Both the position numbers and the translations under genes were made by a program. Below the pieces are notes generated by a model, which searched no databases, was not told the origin of the DNA, and saw only the letters and a list, made by a program, of their open reading frames with translations. A stretch of DNA of 64,000 nucleotides from Tunicatimonas sp964551335 (GTDB lineage: Bacteria > Bacteroidota > Bacteroidia > Cytophagales > Cyclobacteriaceae). Positions 33,528-42,978 of the stretch are shown here, one piece after another. The DNA lies in NCBI GenBank assembly GCA_964551335.1, contig CAZKCO010000028.1, positions 1 through 64,000 of the forward strand, written 5' to 3'. Numbering within the stretch: the stretch's first letter is position 1; every line of letters starts with the position of its first letter.

Positions 33528-35393
33528 ATGAGATATCTCCTGATTTGCCTGCTGACAATTTTCATTTCCTGTACCTCTTCCGAAAAACCTCATAATCTCG
33601 TTTCAACGCAGTTACCTAGTCAGACCGTATCGCTGACCGACTTATCGGCTTTTCAGGAATCTCCGGCTAATTGGCAAATAGCCGGAAGCGTATACGCTGA
33701 CCGTCATCAGGAGCGAGCTATAGAAGCTGAAGCAGGCACGGGTGTGCTGGTTAACATTCCTCAGGAATCTACTACTGGCGAAAACTTATTTACTTCATTT
33801 GAACATGGCGATCTGGATTTAGAACTAGAGTTTATGATGGCCTCATCTTCAAACTCTGGGGTCTATTTACAGGGAAGGTATGAGGTACAGTTATTTGATA
33901 GCTGGGGAAAAGATAGTGTAAGGTTTGCCGATTGCGGAGGCATTTATCAGCGTTGGCAAAATGAGCAAGGATTTGGAGGCGTACCACCCCGCACCAATGC
34001 TTGTTACGCACCTGGTTTATGGCAACATCTTTCGGTAAAATTCGAAGCGCCCCGCTTCGATGCTCAAGGAAAAAAAGTTCGGGATGCACTGTTTCGGGAA
34101 GTGGTGCTTAACGGCGTGGTTATTCACGAAAATGTTCCGGTAAGTGGCCCTACCCGTGCGGCTGCTTTTGAGGATGAACAACCGTTGGATCCTTTAATGT
34201 TGCAGGGTGACCACGGACCGGTTGCTTTCCGAAATATCCGCTATAAACGCTACGGCACAGAAAGAATCACTCTTAATAACATTACCTATGAGTTTTACGA
34301 GGGGCAATTTTTAACTCCCGATACACTAGCTTCATTAGATCCTAACCGTAGTGGGCAGTCAGACTCGATAAGCTATCAATTAGCTCAACAGCCTCAGGAA
34401 TATGCCCTGGTTTTCTCAGGAACATTAACTGCCCCCACTAACGGAGAATATTTAATGACGCTGCGAACGGCCGGAGCCAGCTGGCTATGGATAGACGAGG
34501 AGAAAGTGGTTGACCATACTCAAGGCCAGCGGTTGGATGAGCCTGGCTACGGTGCGGTTTCTCTTGATCAGGGAGAACATTCATTCCAATTAGTCTTTAG
34601 CAAACCCGGCCAAGGGTGGCGGCAGGGATTGGCCTGGGAGTATGAAGGTCCGGAAATTCCGCTTATTGCTTTACAGGCACCGGGTTCAGTGCCTGTGCGA
34701 CAACCACCCCCACCCCACGTAGTAGAAGTTTCGTCAGAGCCTGCTTTACAGCGTGGGTTTTGGTGGCTGGACGAAGAAACTAAAAAAACGCATACCATTG
34801 CCGTTGGCTTACCGTCCGCTGTAAATTTTGTGTACGATCTGCGTAACGGAGCCCTGCTTTCGGCTTGGGGTGGTGGTTTTGTGGATGCTACCCAAATGTG
34901 GCATAGCCGTGGCGAAGACCAGACGCTTACACCGCTAGGTGGCGAGGTACCACTATCGCATCGCCCGCTGGTAGCTCGCTTGTCTTCTTCCGAGAGTGCC
35001 TGGCCCGATTCCGTAGATATGGAATCAGACACATTTCGCTACGCCGGTTATCAATTAAATTCAGAAGGAATTCCGGTATTTGAGTACTATATGAATGGCG
35101 CCCGCTTACGGGATCAGATTGGTCAGCAGCAAGAAGAACGTAGCCTCACGCGAAATATCACGGTTGATTTTGATCAGTCCGCATCTCCATTGTACTGCTT
35201 ATTGGCGGAGGGAAGTTCTATTAACCAACTACCGGACGGCAGTTATGGGGTAGATGATTACCGTTACTATCTGACTATTAATGATGCCCCCGCTGTCCCT
35301 GTTGAGCGACAACAAAACGGACAAACCCAGTTGCTGTTGCCAATCGTGGCTCAAACTGATCCAACAAATATATCTTACACTATCACTTGGTAA
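33528..35393 (+). CDS. DUF1080 / PA14 domain lipoprotein
   Basis: A 621-residue predicted lipoprotein with a lipobox at Cys15 (FISC). Residues ~60-240 form a DUF1080 (3-keto-disaccharide hydrolase-like, concanavalin fold) domain (SGVYLQGRYEVQLFDSWG). Residues ~245-385 form a PA14-like domain (EYLMTLRTAGASWLWIDEEKVVDH). The last ~200 residues are beta-rich and not recognised. DUF1080 enzymes cleave or bind sugars. It is followed after 10 bp by the propeller/azurin gene, so the two form an operon, probably for periplasmic carbohydrate oxidation. Confidence 0.82.
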   Translation: MRYLLICLLTIFISCTSSEKPHNLVSTQLPSQTVSLTDLSAFQESPANWQIAGSVYADRHQERAIEAEAGTGVLVNIPQESTTGENLFTSFEHGDLDLELEFMMASSSNSGVYLQGRYEVQLFDSWGKDSVRFADCGGIYQRWQNEQGFGGVPPRTNACYAPGLWQHLSVKFEAPRFDAQGKKVRDALFREVVLNGVVIHENVPVSGPTRAAAFEDEQPLDPLMLQGDHGPVAFRNIRYKRYGTERITLNNITYEFYEGQFLTPDTLASLDPNRSGQSDSISYQLAQQPQEYALVFSGTLTAPTNGEYLMTLRTAGASWLWIDEEKVVDHTQGQRLDEPGYGAVSLDQGEHSFQLVFSKPGQGWRQGLAWEYEGPEIPLIALQAPGSVPVRQPPPPHVVEVSSEPALQRGFWWLDEETKKTHTIAVGLPSAVNFVYDLRNGALLSAWGGGFVDATQMWHSRGEDQTLTPLGGEVPLSHRPLVARLSSSESAWPDSVDMESDTFRYAGYQLNSEGIPVFEYYMNGARLRDQIGQQQEERSLTRNITVDFDQSASPLYCLLAEGSSINQLPDGSYGVDDYRYYLTINDAPAVPVERQQNGQTQLLLPIVAQTDPTNISYTITW

Positions 35394-35403
35394 TCATACA
35401 TTC

Positions 35404-37347
35404 ATGAGAAAGCAAATTCTATCATTTCTACTACTATCTATTAGCTTTGGTTGGCTGCAAGCCCAATCGGAAGATGATTACTACCGTATCGAAACCATTC
35501 CTATTCCTGATAGCATCGTGCTGGAAGTGGGCGGACTCGCCTTTACCGACGATGGTCAATTAGGAGTTTCTACCCGCCGGGGCGAGGTATGGCTGTTAGA
35601 TCAACCCACTTCTGCTCGGCCTGCATTCTCCCGATTCGCTAGCGGACTGCATGAGCCTTTGGGGTTAGCCTATCGGAATGGATCATTTTATACTACCCAG
35701 CGAGCCGAGATTACGAAACTGACCGATACGAATCAGGACGGTAAAGCTGATCGCTATCAATCTATTTATTCTTGGCCACTCTCGGGCAATTACCACGAAT
35801 ACTCCTACGGGCCACTTTTCCTGCCTAATGGCGATATGCTGGTCACCCTGAATCTGGCCTGGATTGGCTACGGAGAAAGCTTAGCCAAATGGCGAGGATG
35901 GCTACTACAAATTTCGGAGGATGGTAATATGACGCCTATTGCGACGGGGCTACGTTCGCCGGCTGGATATGGATTTGATCTGAATGGTGAACTTTTTTAT
36001 GGGGAGAATCAGGGCGATTGGATTGGATCGGGACGAATTACCCATCTCGAGAAAGGGGACTTTGCCGGAAACCCTGCCGGACTAACCTGGAGCCAGGAAC
36101 CCAATTCCCCACTAAGCCTTCAACGAAAAATGATTCCTGATTCGGTAGGGCTGATGCATGAGTTTGCGAAGAATATTTCCAGTATGAAACCACCCACAGT
36201 GTGGTTTCCTCATACGATTATGGGTATTTCAACCTCCGACATTTTGACTGATACCACCGCAGGCGGTTTCGGTCCGTTTGCCGGCCAAATGTTTGTCGGT
36301 GATCAGGGGCACAGTAAAGTGATGCGGGTGTTTTTAGAAGAAATCAACGGTGAATATCAGGGGGCCTGCTTTCCGTTTCGAGAAGGTTTTTCTTCTGGAA
36401 TTCTACGAATGCGCTGGGGGCCGGACGATAACATGTACGTAGGCATGACCAGCCGGGGGTGGGCTTCTACTGGTCCGGAACCCTACGGCCTGCAACGCCT
36501 GGTTTGGACCGGCAAAACACCCTTCGAGATTAAGGCCATTCGGGCGGTAGCCAATGGGTTTGAACTGGAATTTACCATGCCGGTAGACGAAGCGTCGGCC
36601 TCTCAGATATCGTCTTATCCAATTACCAATTTTATCTATAGCTACCATCGCAAGTACGGTAGTCCGATTATCAATCAGCAATCCTGTGTAGTACACCATG
36701 CGGAAGTCTCGGCTGACCGGATGAAGGTTCGCCTACATATGGACGGGCTTCGTGAAGGGTACATTCACGAGATAAAGGTAGACGGAGTGCGTTCGGCCAG
36801 CGGACAGCCATTGTTGCACAATGTTGGGTATTATACGCTTAATCACTTTGCCGAGGGTACGGAGGTTGCAGCACCCATTGCTCTGAACGAATCTTCCGAA
36901 GCCCAGGACTGCGAAGCCTCCGAGAAGCGGGTGACTGAAATGCCGGAAGATTGGGGCGAGCCCGATGTGGTTATCAATATTGGCACTGAACCTGGCCTCA
37001 AGTATGATCTTACCGATTTTACCGTAGCAGAAGGTGCCAAAGTACAGATTAACTTCAACAATAATGATGATATGCTGCATAATTTGGTAGTGACTGAGCC
37101 TGACGCTGCGGATCAGGTAGGAGAAGCCGCTATGCGATTGGGTTTAACAGGTAGTGAACAGGGCTACGTGCCCACTACGGATGAAGTGCTGTTCCATACT
37201 TGCATTTTGCAGCCTGAAACCTCGGAGAGTATCTACTTTGTTGCTCCTGCTCCCGGCGATTATGAATACGTTTGTACTTTCCCTGGTCACTACAAAGTGA
37301 TGCGGGGTAAAATGTACGTTACTTCCCAAGAAACTGCCATCCGTTAA
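35404..37347 (+). CDS. Beta-propeller dehydrogenase-like protein fused to an azurin-type copper domain
   Basis: A 647-residue exported protein with signal peptide MRKQILSFLLLSISFGWLQAQ, which fixes the start. Residues ~25-340 form a six-bladed propeller of the sorbosone-dehydrogenase type (GLAYRNGSFYTTQRAEITKL, GLRSPAGYGFDLNGELFYGENQGDW). The C-terminal ~110 residues are a cupredoxin with the complete ligand set of azurin: His559, Cys624, His629, Met633 (C-x4-H-x3-M). Electrons from an oxidised sugar or alcohol could pass directly to copper. No cofactor is proved. In operon with the DUF1080 gene. Confidence 0.85.
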   Translation: MRKQILSFLLLSISFGWLQAQSEDDYYRIETIPIPDSIVLEVGGLAFTDDGQLGVSTRRGEVWLLDQPTSARPAFSRFASGLHEPLGLAYRNGSFYTTQRAEITKLTDTNQDGKADRYQSIYSWPLSGNYHEYSYGPLFLPNGDMLVTLNLAWIGYGESLAKWRGWLLQISEDGNMTPIATGLRSPAGYGFDLNGELFYGENQGDWIGSGRITHLEKGDFAGNPAGLTWSQEPNSPLSLQRKMIPDSVGLMHEFAKNISSMKPPTVWFPHTIMGISTSDILTDTTAGGFGPFAGQMFVGDQGHSKVMRVFLEEINGEYQGACFPFREGFSSGILRMRWGPDDNMYVGMTSRGWASTGPEPYGLQRLVWTGKTPFEIKAIRAVANGFELEFTMPVDEASASQISSYPITNFIYSYHRKYGSPIINQQSCVVHHAEVSADRMKVRLHMDGLREGYIHEIKVDGVRSASGQPLLHNVGYYTLNHFAEGTEVAAPIALNESSEAQDCEASEKRVTEMPEDWGEPDVVINIGTEPGLKYDLTDFTVAEGAKVQINFNNNDDMLHNLVVTEPDAADQVGEAAMRLGLTGSEQGYVPTTDEVLFHTCILQPETSESIYFVAPAPGDYEYVCTFPGHYKVMRGKMYVTSQETAIR

Positions 37348-37352
37348 CATCT

Positions 37353-37380
37353 GTAGGAACGTGATTAATCACGTTCCTAC
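37353..37380. terminator. Bidirectional terminator, perfect 28-bp palindrome
   Basis: Arms GTAGGAACGTGATT and AATCACGTTCCTAC with no spacer lie between two convergent genes and overlap the stop codon of the symporter. It should form a strong hairpin in both transcripts. T-runs are weak (CTCTTTTG on the plus side). Confidence 0.7.
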
Positions 37381-38756
37381 CTCTTTTGATAGGAGATAAT
37401 GCTGCCAACAATCATTCCCAATGCGCTTGCTCCTAACCCCCATAGCAGGCTAGGAGTTGAGGTTTCCAGGTACTCAAAAACCAGCCATCCCACCATGCCG
37501 AAGCCAATAGAAAGTAGAGCACCTAATTCAGTAGCTTTTTTCCAGTATAGCCCGGCCATCAGCGGTACGAATAGGGAAACCAGACTAAGTACCGAGGATA
37601 AAGCTACCAAATCGTAGATGTTAGTCTTGAGCGAAGCCATTACGGTAGAAGCCAGCGCTACAACTACTACCGATCCTCGCAATACGCGCAGCAGCTGCTT
37701 ATCGCTCTGAATTCTCCAGTTAGGTTTGATGATATTTTCAGCCAGGATAGTGGCTGGAGCCAATATGGCTCCACTGGTAGTACTCATGATGGCCGACAAC
37801 AGAGCACCAAAGAATAGAATCTGCAACCCAATTCCGGTATGCTGGAGCACTACTGTTGGGAGCATGAGCTGGGCATCAGAGACAGAACTTAAAAGGTTAG
37901 GGTACACCTGAACCGTGCACAAACCGATAAAGAGCGGAATAAAACCAACGGTCAGATACATCCCCGCCCCTAAGTAGGAAGCCTGAACGGCAACTTTCTC
38001 GGAGCGAGCCGCCATTACCCGCTGGAAGACATCCTGCTGAGGAATAGAGCCTAAACCAATAGTAATCCAGGCCGCCAGATAGTGTAAAGAACTTTCTAGC
38101 GTAGGTTCAGGAATCGCTCGGAAAAATCCTTTTGGGGTTTTCGCTAAAATAGAATGAATGCCTCCAGCCTCACTGCCTAGGTCAAAAGCCAGAAAGAGTA
38201 GTCCGGCAATAATGACAATGGTTTGAATAAAATCGGTAATAGAAATAGCCCAGAGCCCGCCCACGTAAGTATAAATCAGCACCACCACAGTTCCGACCCA
38301 GATGCCTACCAGCGTGGGAATGCCCGCTACGGCTTGGAATAAAATCCCCATAGCTACTAACTGGGCAGCAATCCACCCGAAGTAAGATGGAACCATGCAC
38401 AGACTGGACAGCAATTCTACCCTCCGACTGAACCGATCCCGATAAAAATCGCAAAAGGTTAAAATATTCAATCGGTACAACGGACGAGCAATTAGTAAGC
38501 CTACCAGCACCAGACACAAAGCCGCCCCAAATGGGTCTTCAATTACCCCGAGTAACCCGTGCTGCACGAATTCGGAAGAAGCACCCAATACGGTTTCTGA
38601 ACCAAACCAAGTGGCAAATAAAGCCGAGGAAGCTAGCGCTAGGGGAAGCCGCCGTCCGGCTAACACATAATCCCGGCTGCTTTTGATCCAGCGAGAGGAA
38701 AGTACTCCAATGAGTATGGTAGCCAGTAAGTAGCCACCAATGAAGATAAGCAACAA
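37377..38756 (-). CDS. Sodium:solute symporter family protein
   Basis: A 459-residue permease of the SSS family with about 13 transmembrane helices. SSRWIKSSRDYVLAGRRLPLALASSALFATWFGSETVLGAS is the conserved N-terminal part and GLGSIPQQDVFQRVMAARSEKVA the family signature in the middle. Sodium drives uptake of a sugar, amino acid or carboxylate; the substrate is not shown. Possibly related to the oxidation genes on the other side of the terminator, but it is transcribed towards them. Confidence 0.88.
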   Translation of the reverse strand: MLLIFIGGYLLATILIGVLSSRWIKSSRDYVLAGRRLPLALASSALFATWFGSETVLGASSEFVQHGLLGVIEDPFGAALCLVLVGLLIARPLYRLNILTFCDFYRDRFSRRVELLSSLCMVPSYFGWIAAQLVAMGILFQAVAGIPTLVGIWVGTVVVLIYTYVGGLWAISITDFIQTIVIIAGLLFLAFDLGSEAGGIHSILAKTPKGFFRAIPEPTLESSLHYLAAWITIGLGSIPQQDVFQRVMAARSEKVAVQASYLGAGMYLTVGFIPLFIGLCTVQVYPNLLSSVSDAQLMLPTVVLQHTGIGLQILFFGALLSAIMSTTSGAILAPATILAENIIKPNWRIQSDKQLLRVLRGSVVVVALASTVMASLKTNIYDLVALSSVLSLVSLFVPLMAGLYWKKATELGALLSIGFGMVGWLVFEYLETSTPSLLWGLGASALGMIVGSIISYQKR

Positions 38757-38845
38757 TACTTCAGAAGATTAATTTAAGGGCGCAATATGTTAAAAATTTT
38801 TCTGAGACCGGGTACTAATTATTCGAGAAAAGTAGCAGATAGATA

Positions 38846-39904
38846 TTATTGCTCACCTTCCTCAATCTCCTGGTGGTAATTCTGAAAGGCCCCTGCTTCT
38901 AGATCATCCCAGCACCATCCGTCGTTTCGGATGAGTCCTAGTAGCATTTTCCTTCTGTTTTCCCAGCAGCGATAATGCCTATCCCATTCCGAGGCATCCA
39001 CAGGAATGATTTCAGCTAAACGCTCTCTGTTTGGCGGAGGAGGGGCCTCACTGGCTGGCCGCACGTAGACATCCTTTACCTTGCTTAGGTAATGAGAGAT
39101 TGCATTTCGGAGAGGTAGCAATACGTTTTCGGAAGGTCGCCTGTCTTCGGGCACTAACCCTATCAGCGTAATTGCTTCGTCTAAATTGGTGAGGTTAAGC
39201 GCAAAGGAGTCTTTTTTCCGTTCGGTATGGAAGTAGTGAAGTACCGGATACACGTGATGATTCTGGGCATGGTGCAGAATCATGCCCGTGATAGTCGGCA
39301 GATGTACTTCCAGAGCGCATAAGTTTTTTCCGTTCCAGGCTTGCTTAATAATCTCTTCTACCGAATAGCCCAAAGTAGAGATGTAGGCACTCAACCGTTG
39401 CTTCTCCACTTCGGCCGAAAGTACCGGTAGCAAATAAGTAAGCGCAATGGAGATAAAGATTAGCCCGGTGAAGGAAAAGATAGCAGTGAAAATCTCCCAA
39501 AATTCGTTGCCGGGCTCCAGATCACCGTTACCGAAAGTAGAAAGTGTGTAACCAGTGTAGTAGATTTTACTGGCCAGCGAAGCGGGAGTATTGGTTTCAA
39601 TGTTCATCACCGAATCTTCCTCACTCATAATCATGACTGTGCAGGCGGCCCAGATTCCCAGTAGCCAGATCAACAGTACCGATAGCATAATCAGCGTGCC
39701 ACCGTACGATAGAATTCCGCGCCGATGGGTAAGGCGACTCAACGCCAACAGTGTGGCCCATATACCAAACCCAACGTAACGGGTAAACCAACCTGCTCCC
39801 TTAGACGAAAGTGTAGTTGTAACCAGATCGTGTACAAAGGTGAGTAATAGTACCAGTCCAGCTAAAAAAATAGGAATACTCATACGGATAAGATCAATAG
39901 CCAA
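38846..39904 (-). CDS. Ion channel protein with two-helix pore
   Basis: A 352-residue membrane protein with four predicted N-terminal helices and a re-entrant pore loop (YYTGYTLSTFGNGDLEPGN). The filter, TFGNGD at residues 123-128, matches the potassium-channel pattern TVGYGD except that Tyr is replaced by Asn. A pore helix follows, then a ~170-residue cytoplasmic domain (from KQRLSAYISTLGYSVEEIIKQAW). It could be a potassium or non-selective cation channel. No ligand-binding domain is recognised. Confidence 0.8.
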   Translation of the reverse strand: MAIDLIRMSIPIFLAGLVLLLTFVHDLVTTTLSSKGAGWFTRYVGFGIWATLLALSRLTHRRGILSYGGTLIMLSVLLIWLLGIWAACTVMIMSEEDSVMNIETNTPASLASKIYYTGYTLSTFGNGDLEPGNEFWEIFTAIFSFTGLIFISIALTYLLPVLSAEVEKQRLSAYISTLGYSVEEIIKQAWNGKNLCALEVHLPTITGMILHHAQNHHVYPVLHYFHTERKKDSFALNLTNLDEAITLIGLVPEDRRPSENVLLPLRNAISHYLSKVKDVYVRPASEAPPPPNRERLAEIIPVDASEWDRHYRCWENRRKMLLGLIRNDGWCWDDLEAGAFQNYHQEIEEGEQ

Positions 39905-39959
39905 AAAAATCTATGTGGCTAAGATATCAACTAATACAGTCGGTAAAGTTCTAATATAG

Positions 39960-41246
39960 CTAATCGTCTACTGCCTGATTGACCAGCAGGCGAAACTTCC
40001 AGCCGGTATCGTCGCCAGTGTTGCCTCGGGTTTGCTTCATCAGTATACCGATCAGTTCTTCCTGCGGGTCGGCGAAGTATTGAGTATTGAAGTAGCCGCC
40101 CCAGTCAAAGGTTCCAACACTACCCTGACCACCCTGGTCCTGTCCTCTCTGGTTAAGCACCCCAAACGCTAAACCATAGTACCGGCCTTGCCCTTCCCAA
40201 AAATTACCAATCTGATTACCCATCATAGACTGTACGGTAGTACGGCTTAAAATACGCACTCCGTTTAGCTCGCCATTATTGAGGTACATCTGCAAAAAAG
40301 TCGCATAATCTTTGGCCGTGCTGCTCAGCCCCGCTCCGCCGGCAAAAAATGTTTTTGCTCCTTTTATCGGATAATCAGCGTCGTAGCCAGTGCCAGAGTA
40401 CTGTTCCCATTGACCTCCGTTTCGCTGCTGCACCGCTACCAAGCGGTCGGCTTTGTTATTAGGCAGATAGAACCAGGTGTCGTTCATGCCCAGCGGCTCA
40501 AACAGATGTTCTCGCAGAAACTCATCAAACGGCTGGCCTGACATAATTTCTACGAAATAACCAAGTACGTCTAAACCTTCGGCGTAGGAGTACTTCTCGC
40601 CCGGATTAAAGTGTAGCGGCAACTTCGCCAGTTTTTTGATATTCTCTTCAATGGTAATATCCTCCGTGGTAAAAGCATCAATAATTCCGGCTTTCTGGTA
40701 GATCATTTTGAAGCGTTCGTCCCCGTCAATCATACCGTAGCCCAACCCCGAAGTATGCGTTAGTAAGTGGCGAATCGTGATTTCGTTATCCGCGGGTTTG
40801 GTAGTGTAAGTAGTGTCGGCGTAGCGGAAGCGGTCTAGCACCTGGGGGTTTTTAAACTCGGGAATGTACTTAGAAATAGGATCGTCCAGGCGAAACAACC
40901 CTTCCTCCCACAGCATCATCACAGCAGTGGCCGTAACGGCTTTAGTCTGGGAAGCAATTCGGAAGATAGCGTCTTTTTGTAGTTTGCGTCCCGAAGGGTC
41001 AGCAGTACCAAAGGCTTTATGATACACAATTTTACCCCGCCGCGCTACTAAAGCTACCAGACCGGGCACCTTATCATCTTCTATGGCGTCTTTCGCCATC
41101 GCATCAATCCGGGCTAAGCGTTCAGCGGACACACCTACGCTAGCCGGTTTGGCCTCAGTTAATGGAGGAGATTGTTGGCTAGACTTGGTCTGAGCAGATA
41201 CAGTAAAAGTAACAAAGAGAATTAAGGCGGCAAGTAGATGTTGCAT
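39960..41246 (-). CDS. Beta-lactamase family serine hydrolase
   Basis: A 428-residue exported hydrolase with signal peptide (LLAALILFVTFTVSAQ). The SxxK motif is in RIASQTKAVTA, with the Ser acting as nucleophile. The second motif Tyr is in FNPGEKYSYAEGLDVLGYFVE. This is the class C-like esterase/penicillin-binding-protein group, often carboxylesterases or D-amino-acid peptidases rather than true beta-lactamases. The third motif appears modified (no clear KTG), so resistance activity is doubtful. Confidence 0.88.
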   Translation of the reverse strand: MQHLLAALILFVTFTVSAQTKSSQQSPPLTEAKPASVGVSAERLARIDAMAKDAIEDDKVPGLVALVARRGKIVYHKAFGTADPSGRKLQKDAIFRIASQTKAVTATAVMMLWEEGLFRLDDPISKYIPEFKNPQVLDRFRYADTTYTTKPADNEITIRHLLTHTSGLGYGMIDGDERFKMIYQKAGIIDAFTTEDITIEENIKKLAKLPLHFNPGEKYSYAEGLDVLGYFVEIMSGQPFDEFLREHLFEPLGMNDTWFYLPNNKADRLVAVQQRNGGQWEQYSGTGYDADYPIKGAKTFFAGGAGLSSTAKDYATFLQMYLNNGELNGVRILSRTTVQSMMGNQIGNFWEGQGRYYGLAFGVLNQRGQDQGGQGSVGTFDWGGYFNTQYFADPQEELIGILMKQTRGNTGDDTGWKFRLLVNQAVDD

Positions 41247-41902
41247 AGTAGGTTTCGGATTAAATATGGGCTAAAATAAGGAAATTCCTTTTCTATACAT
41301 TACTTCTGATATTAAGCGAAGCTCTCCAAAAGCAGAGCAAAACTATTACTGAAAAATACAAAAATCACTTGAAGCTTATCTAAAGACCCTCTGCTTAGTA
41401 GCTTGGGAACAACCACCGCTACAGGGCCAAGTCGGATGCTGAAGAAGCTGTTAGGTGCGATGGTATTCTCACTAATACAGTATCTGACTCATCGGTTTCT
41501 GTGTATTACTCCGATAAGCACTATGAGCTTAAAAAGGACCAATAGCTATGATACACAGTAATCATCAAGTGCTTCCAATCGGAAAAAGCTACTGGTTTAT
41601 CTTCCCAGGATTTGCTTCCGATTACGCAGCTCCCGATTCTTTATTCATCATTAGACTCATACTCGAGAGCCACCCAAAACGTACTCAGGTACAAATGGAA
41701 GTACCAACCGCTTCACCACTATTCTTATTCCTGCGAGAATAAAGCATTTGGCACAAGCTTTCCCTCCTGGGATATTGTATTTGGCCCCTATTTAAAAAAT
41801 CAGCATCAAAAGAAGAAATAAAGTATAAATATCTGTTTATCATAAAAATACGCCCACAATTTCTAACTATTCATTATACGAAATACCTTACTATACATTG
41901 AT
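41247..41902. other. Intergenic region with a possible gene remnant
   Basis: About 650 bp without a convincing gene. Between 41402 and 41545 one frame reads through 47 codons with good protein character (HRYRAKSDAEEAV ... SVYYSDKHYELKKDQ) before a stop, but there is no start codon and an upstream stop at 41399. It may be the end of a decayed gene. The remaining short frames at 41548-41821 look random. Confidence 0.35.
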
Positions 41903-42811
41903 TTAAATTTTCCCCTCTATATCATGTAGATAACTCATACTTTGGTTGATGCTAGCAACTGGATTGGGCGACTGGTCTTGCTCTACAAAGCACTGTTCTA
42001 CTCCGGTTTCTTTGGCGAGCTGCATGATCTTGGTGATGTCTACTACGCCATCGCCCAGTTCCTGGAAGGCATCGTGGGGTACCTGCTCGTGGTTGTACAT
42101 GGTGGGAGTGCCGGGCTTTTTGTCTTTCAAATGCAGTAGTTTGATACGTCCGGGCATCTCCTTCATCAGTCCTACCGGATCGTGGCCGGCCAGGCTGGCC
42201 CAGAATACGTCTAGCTCAAAGAACACGGTGCCCGGTTCAAATTCTTCCATCAGTATGCGATAGGGTATCTGCCCCTCCATCGGCTCAAACTCAAAGGCGT
42301 GGTTGTGGTAGCAGAGGTCAATCCCAGCCTTTTGGCAGAGTTCGCCTGCCGTATTCAGTTGCTCGGCCACCTTACGGTAGTCGTCCAGCGTCTCCCGCTC
42401 CCCCTCTACCATATAGCCAAACACCAGATACCGGAAGTTGTGCTTTACGGCATCGTCTACCATCTTTTCAAAGGAGTAGTCTTTGGGAGCTTCCTGCCCG
42501 ATCAAATCCCAGCGGCCGGTAACAAACGACCAGGGGAAGAAGGTGCTGCTGGAGGTTAATCCCAAATCCTGCATGATAGGACTCAGTTCATCGTAGTTAC
42601 GCACGTCGCCGCCTTCAATCTGGGCGTAGCCCGCTTCTTTAATTGCCTTCAGCGTAGCGGCCGGGTCTTTTTCCATCTGGTTACGTACGGTATACAGTTG
42701 TACACCCATCTGGGCTACGTAGGGGTTGTTAGGGGTCATTACTGCGGAGGTTAAAAAGGGAACACTAGCGCCAGCCGCAGCGGTAGTTTTAAGGAAGTCA
42801 CGTCGTTTCAT
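41903..42811 (-). CDS. Exported sugar phosphate isomerase/epimerase-like TIM-barrel protein
   Basis: A 302-residue protein with a twin-arginine signal (MKRRDFLKTTAAAGASVPF), so it is probably exported folded. The AP endonuclease 2-type barrel begins VAQMGVQLYTVRNQM. Metal-site residues are visible in AGIDLCYHNHAFEFEP, VFFELDVFWASLAGHDP and LLHLKDKKPG. Enzymes of this group isomerise or epimerise sugars such as keto-inositols or tagatose derivatives. The exact substrate is unknown. Confidence 0.86.
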   Translation of the reverse strand: MKRRDFLKTTAAAGASVPFLTSAVMTPNNPYVAQMGVQLYTVRNQMEKDPAATLKAIKEAGYAQIEGGDVRNYDELSPIMQDLGLTSSSTFFPWSFVTGRWDLIGQEAPKDYSFEKMVDDAVKHNFRYLVFGYMVEGERETLDDYRKVAEQLNTAGELCQKAGIDLCYHNHAFEFEPMEGQIPYRILMEEFEPGTVFFELDVFWASLAGHDPVGLMKEMPGRIKLLHLKDKKPGTPTMYNHEQVPHDAFQELGDGVVDITKIMQLAKETGVEQCFVEQDQSPNPVASINQSMSYLHDIEGKI

Positions 42812-42978
42812 AGTTCGGTAGATGCGTTTTAATAATCTTCAAAGTTATCACTTTTTCTTATTCTTGCCCAAATCCTGCTAATTGCTCACTATAAAGTACG
42901 CTGGTTTTTACTACCATCAGTTGATAATACCCGGTCAATCCACTACTTTAATCTCGGCTAAATAAAACCTAATCCACC

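Noticed and set aside
34568..35032. 154-codon frame antisense to the DUF1080 gene
   Set aside because: Opposite-strand shadow rich in Ser, Thr, Pro and Arg; the sense strand has clear domains.
41548..41821. Two overlapping short frames (64 and 69 codons)
   Set aside because: They overlap in different frames, lack family-like motifs and have random composition.
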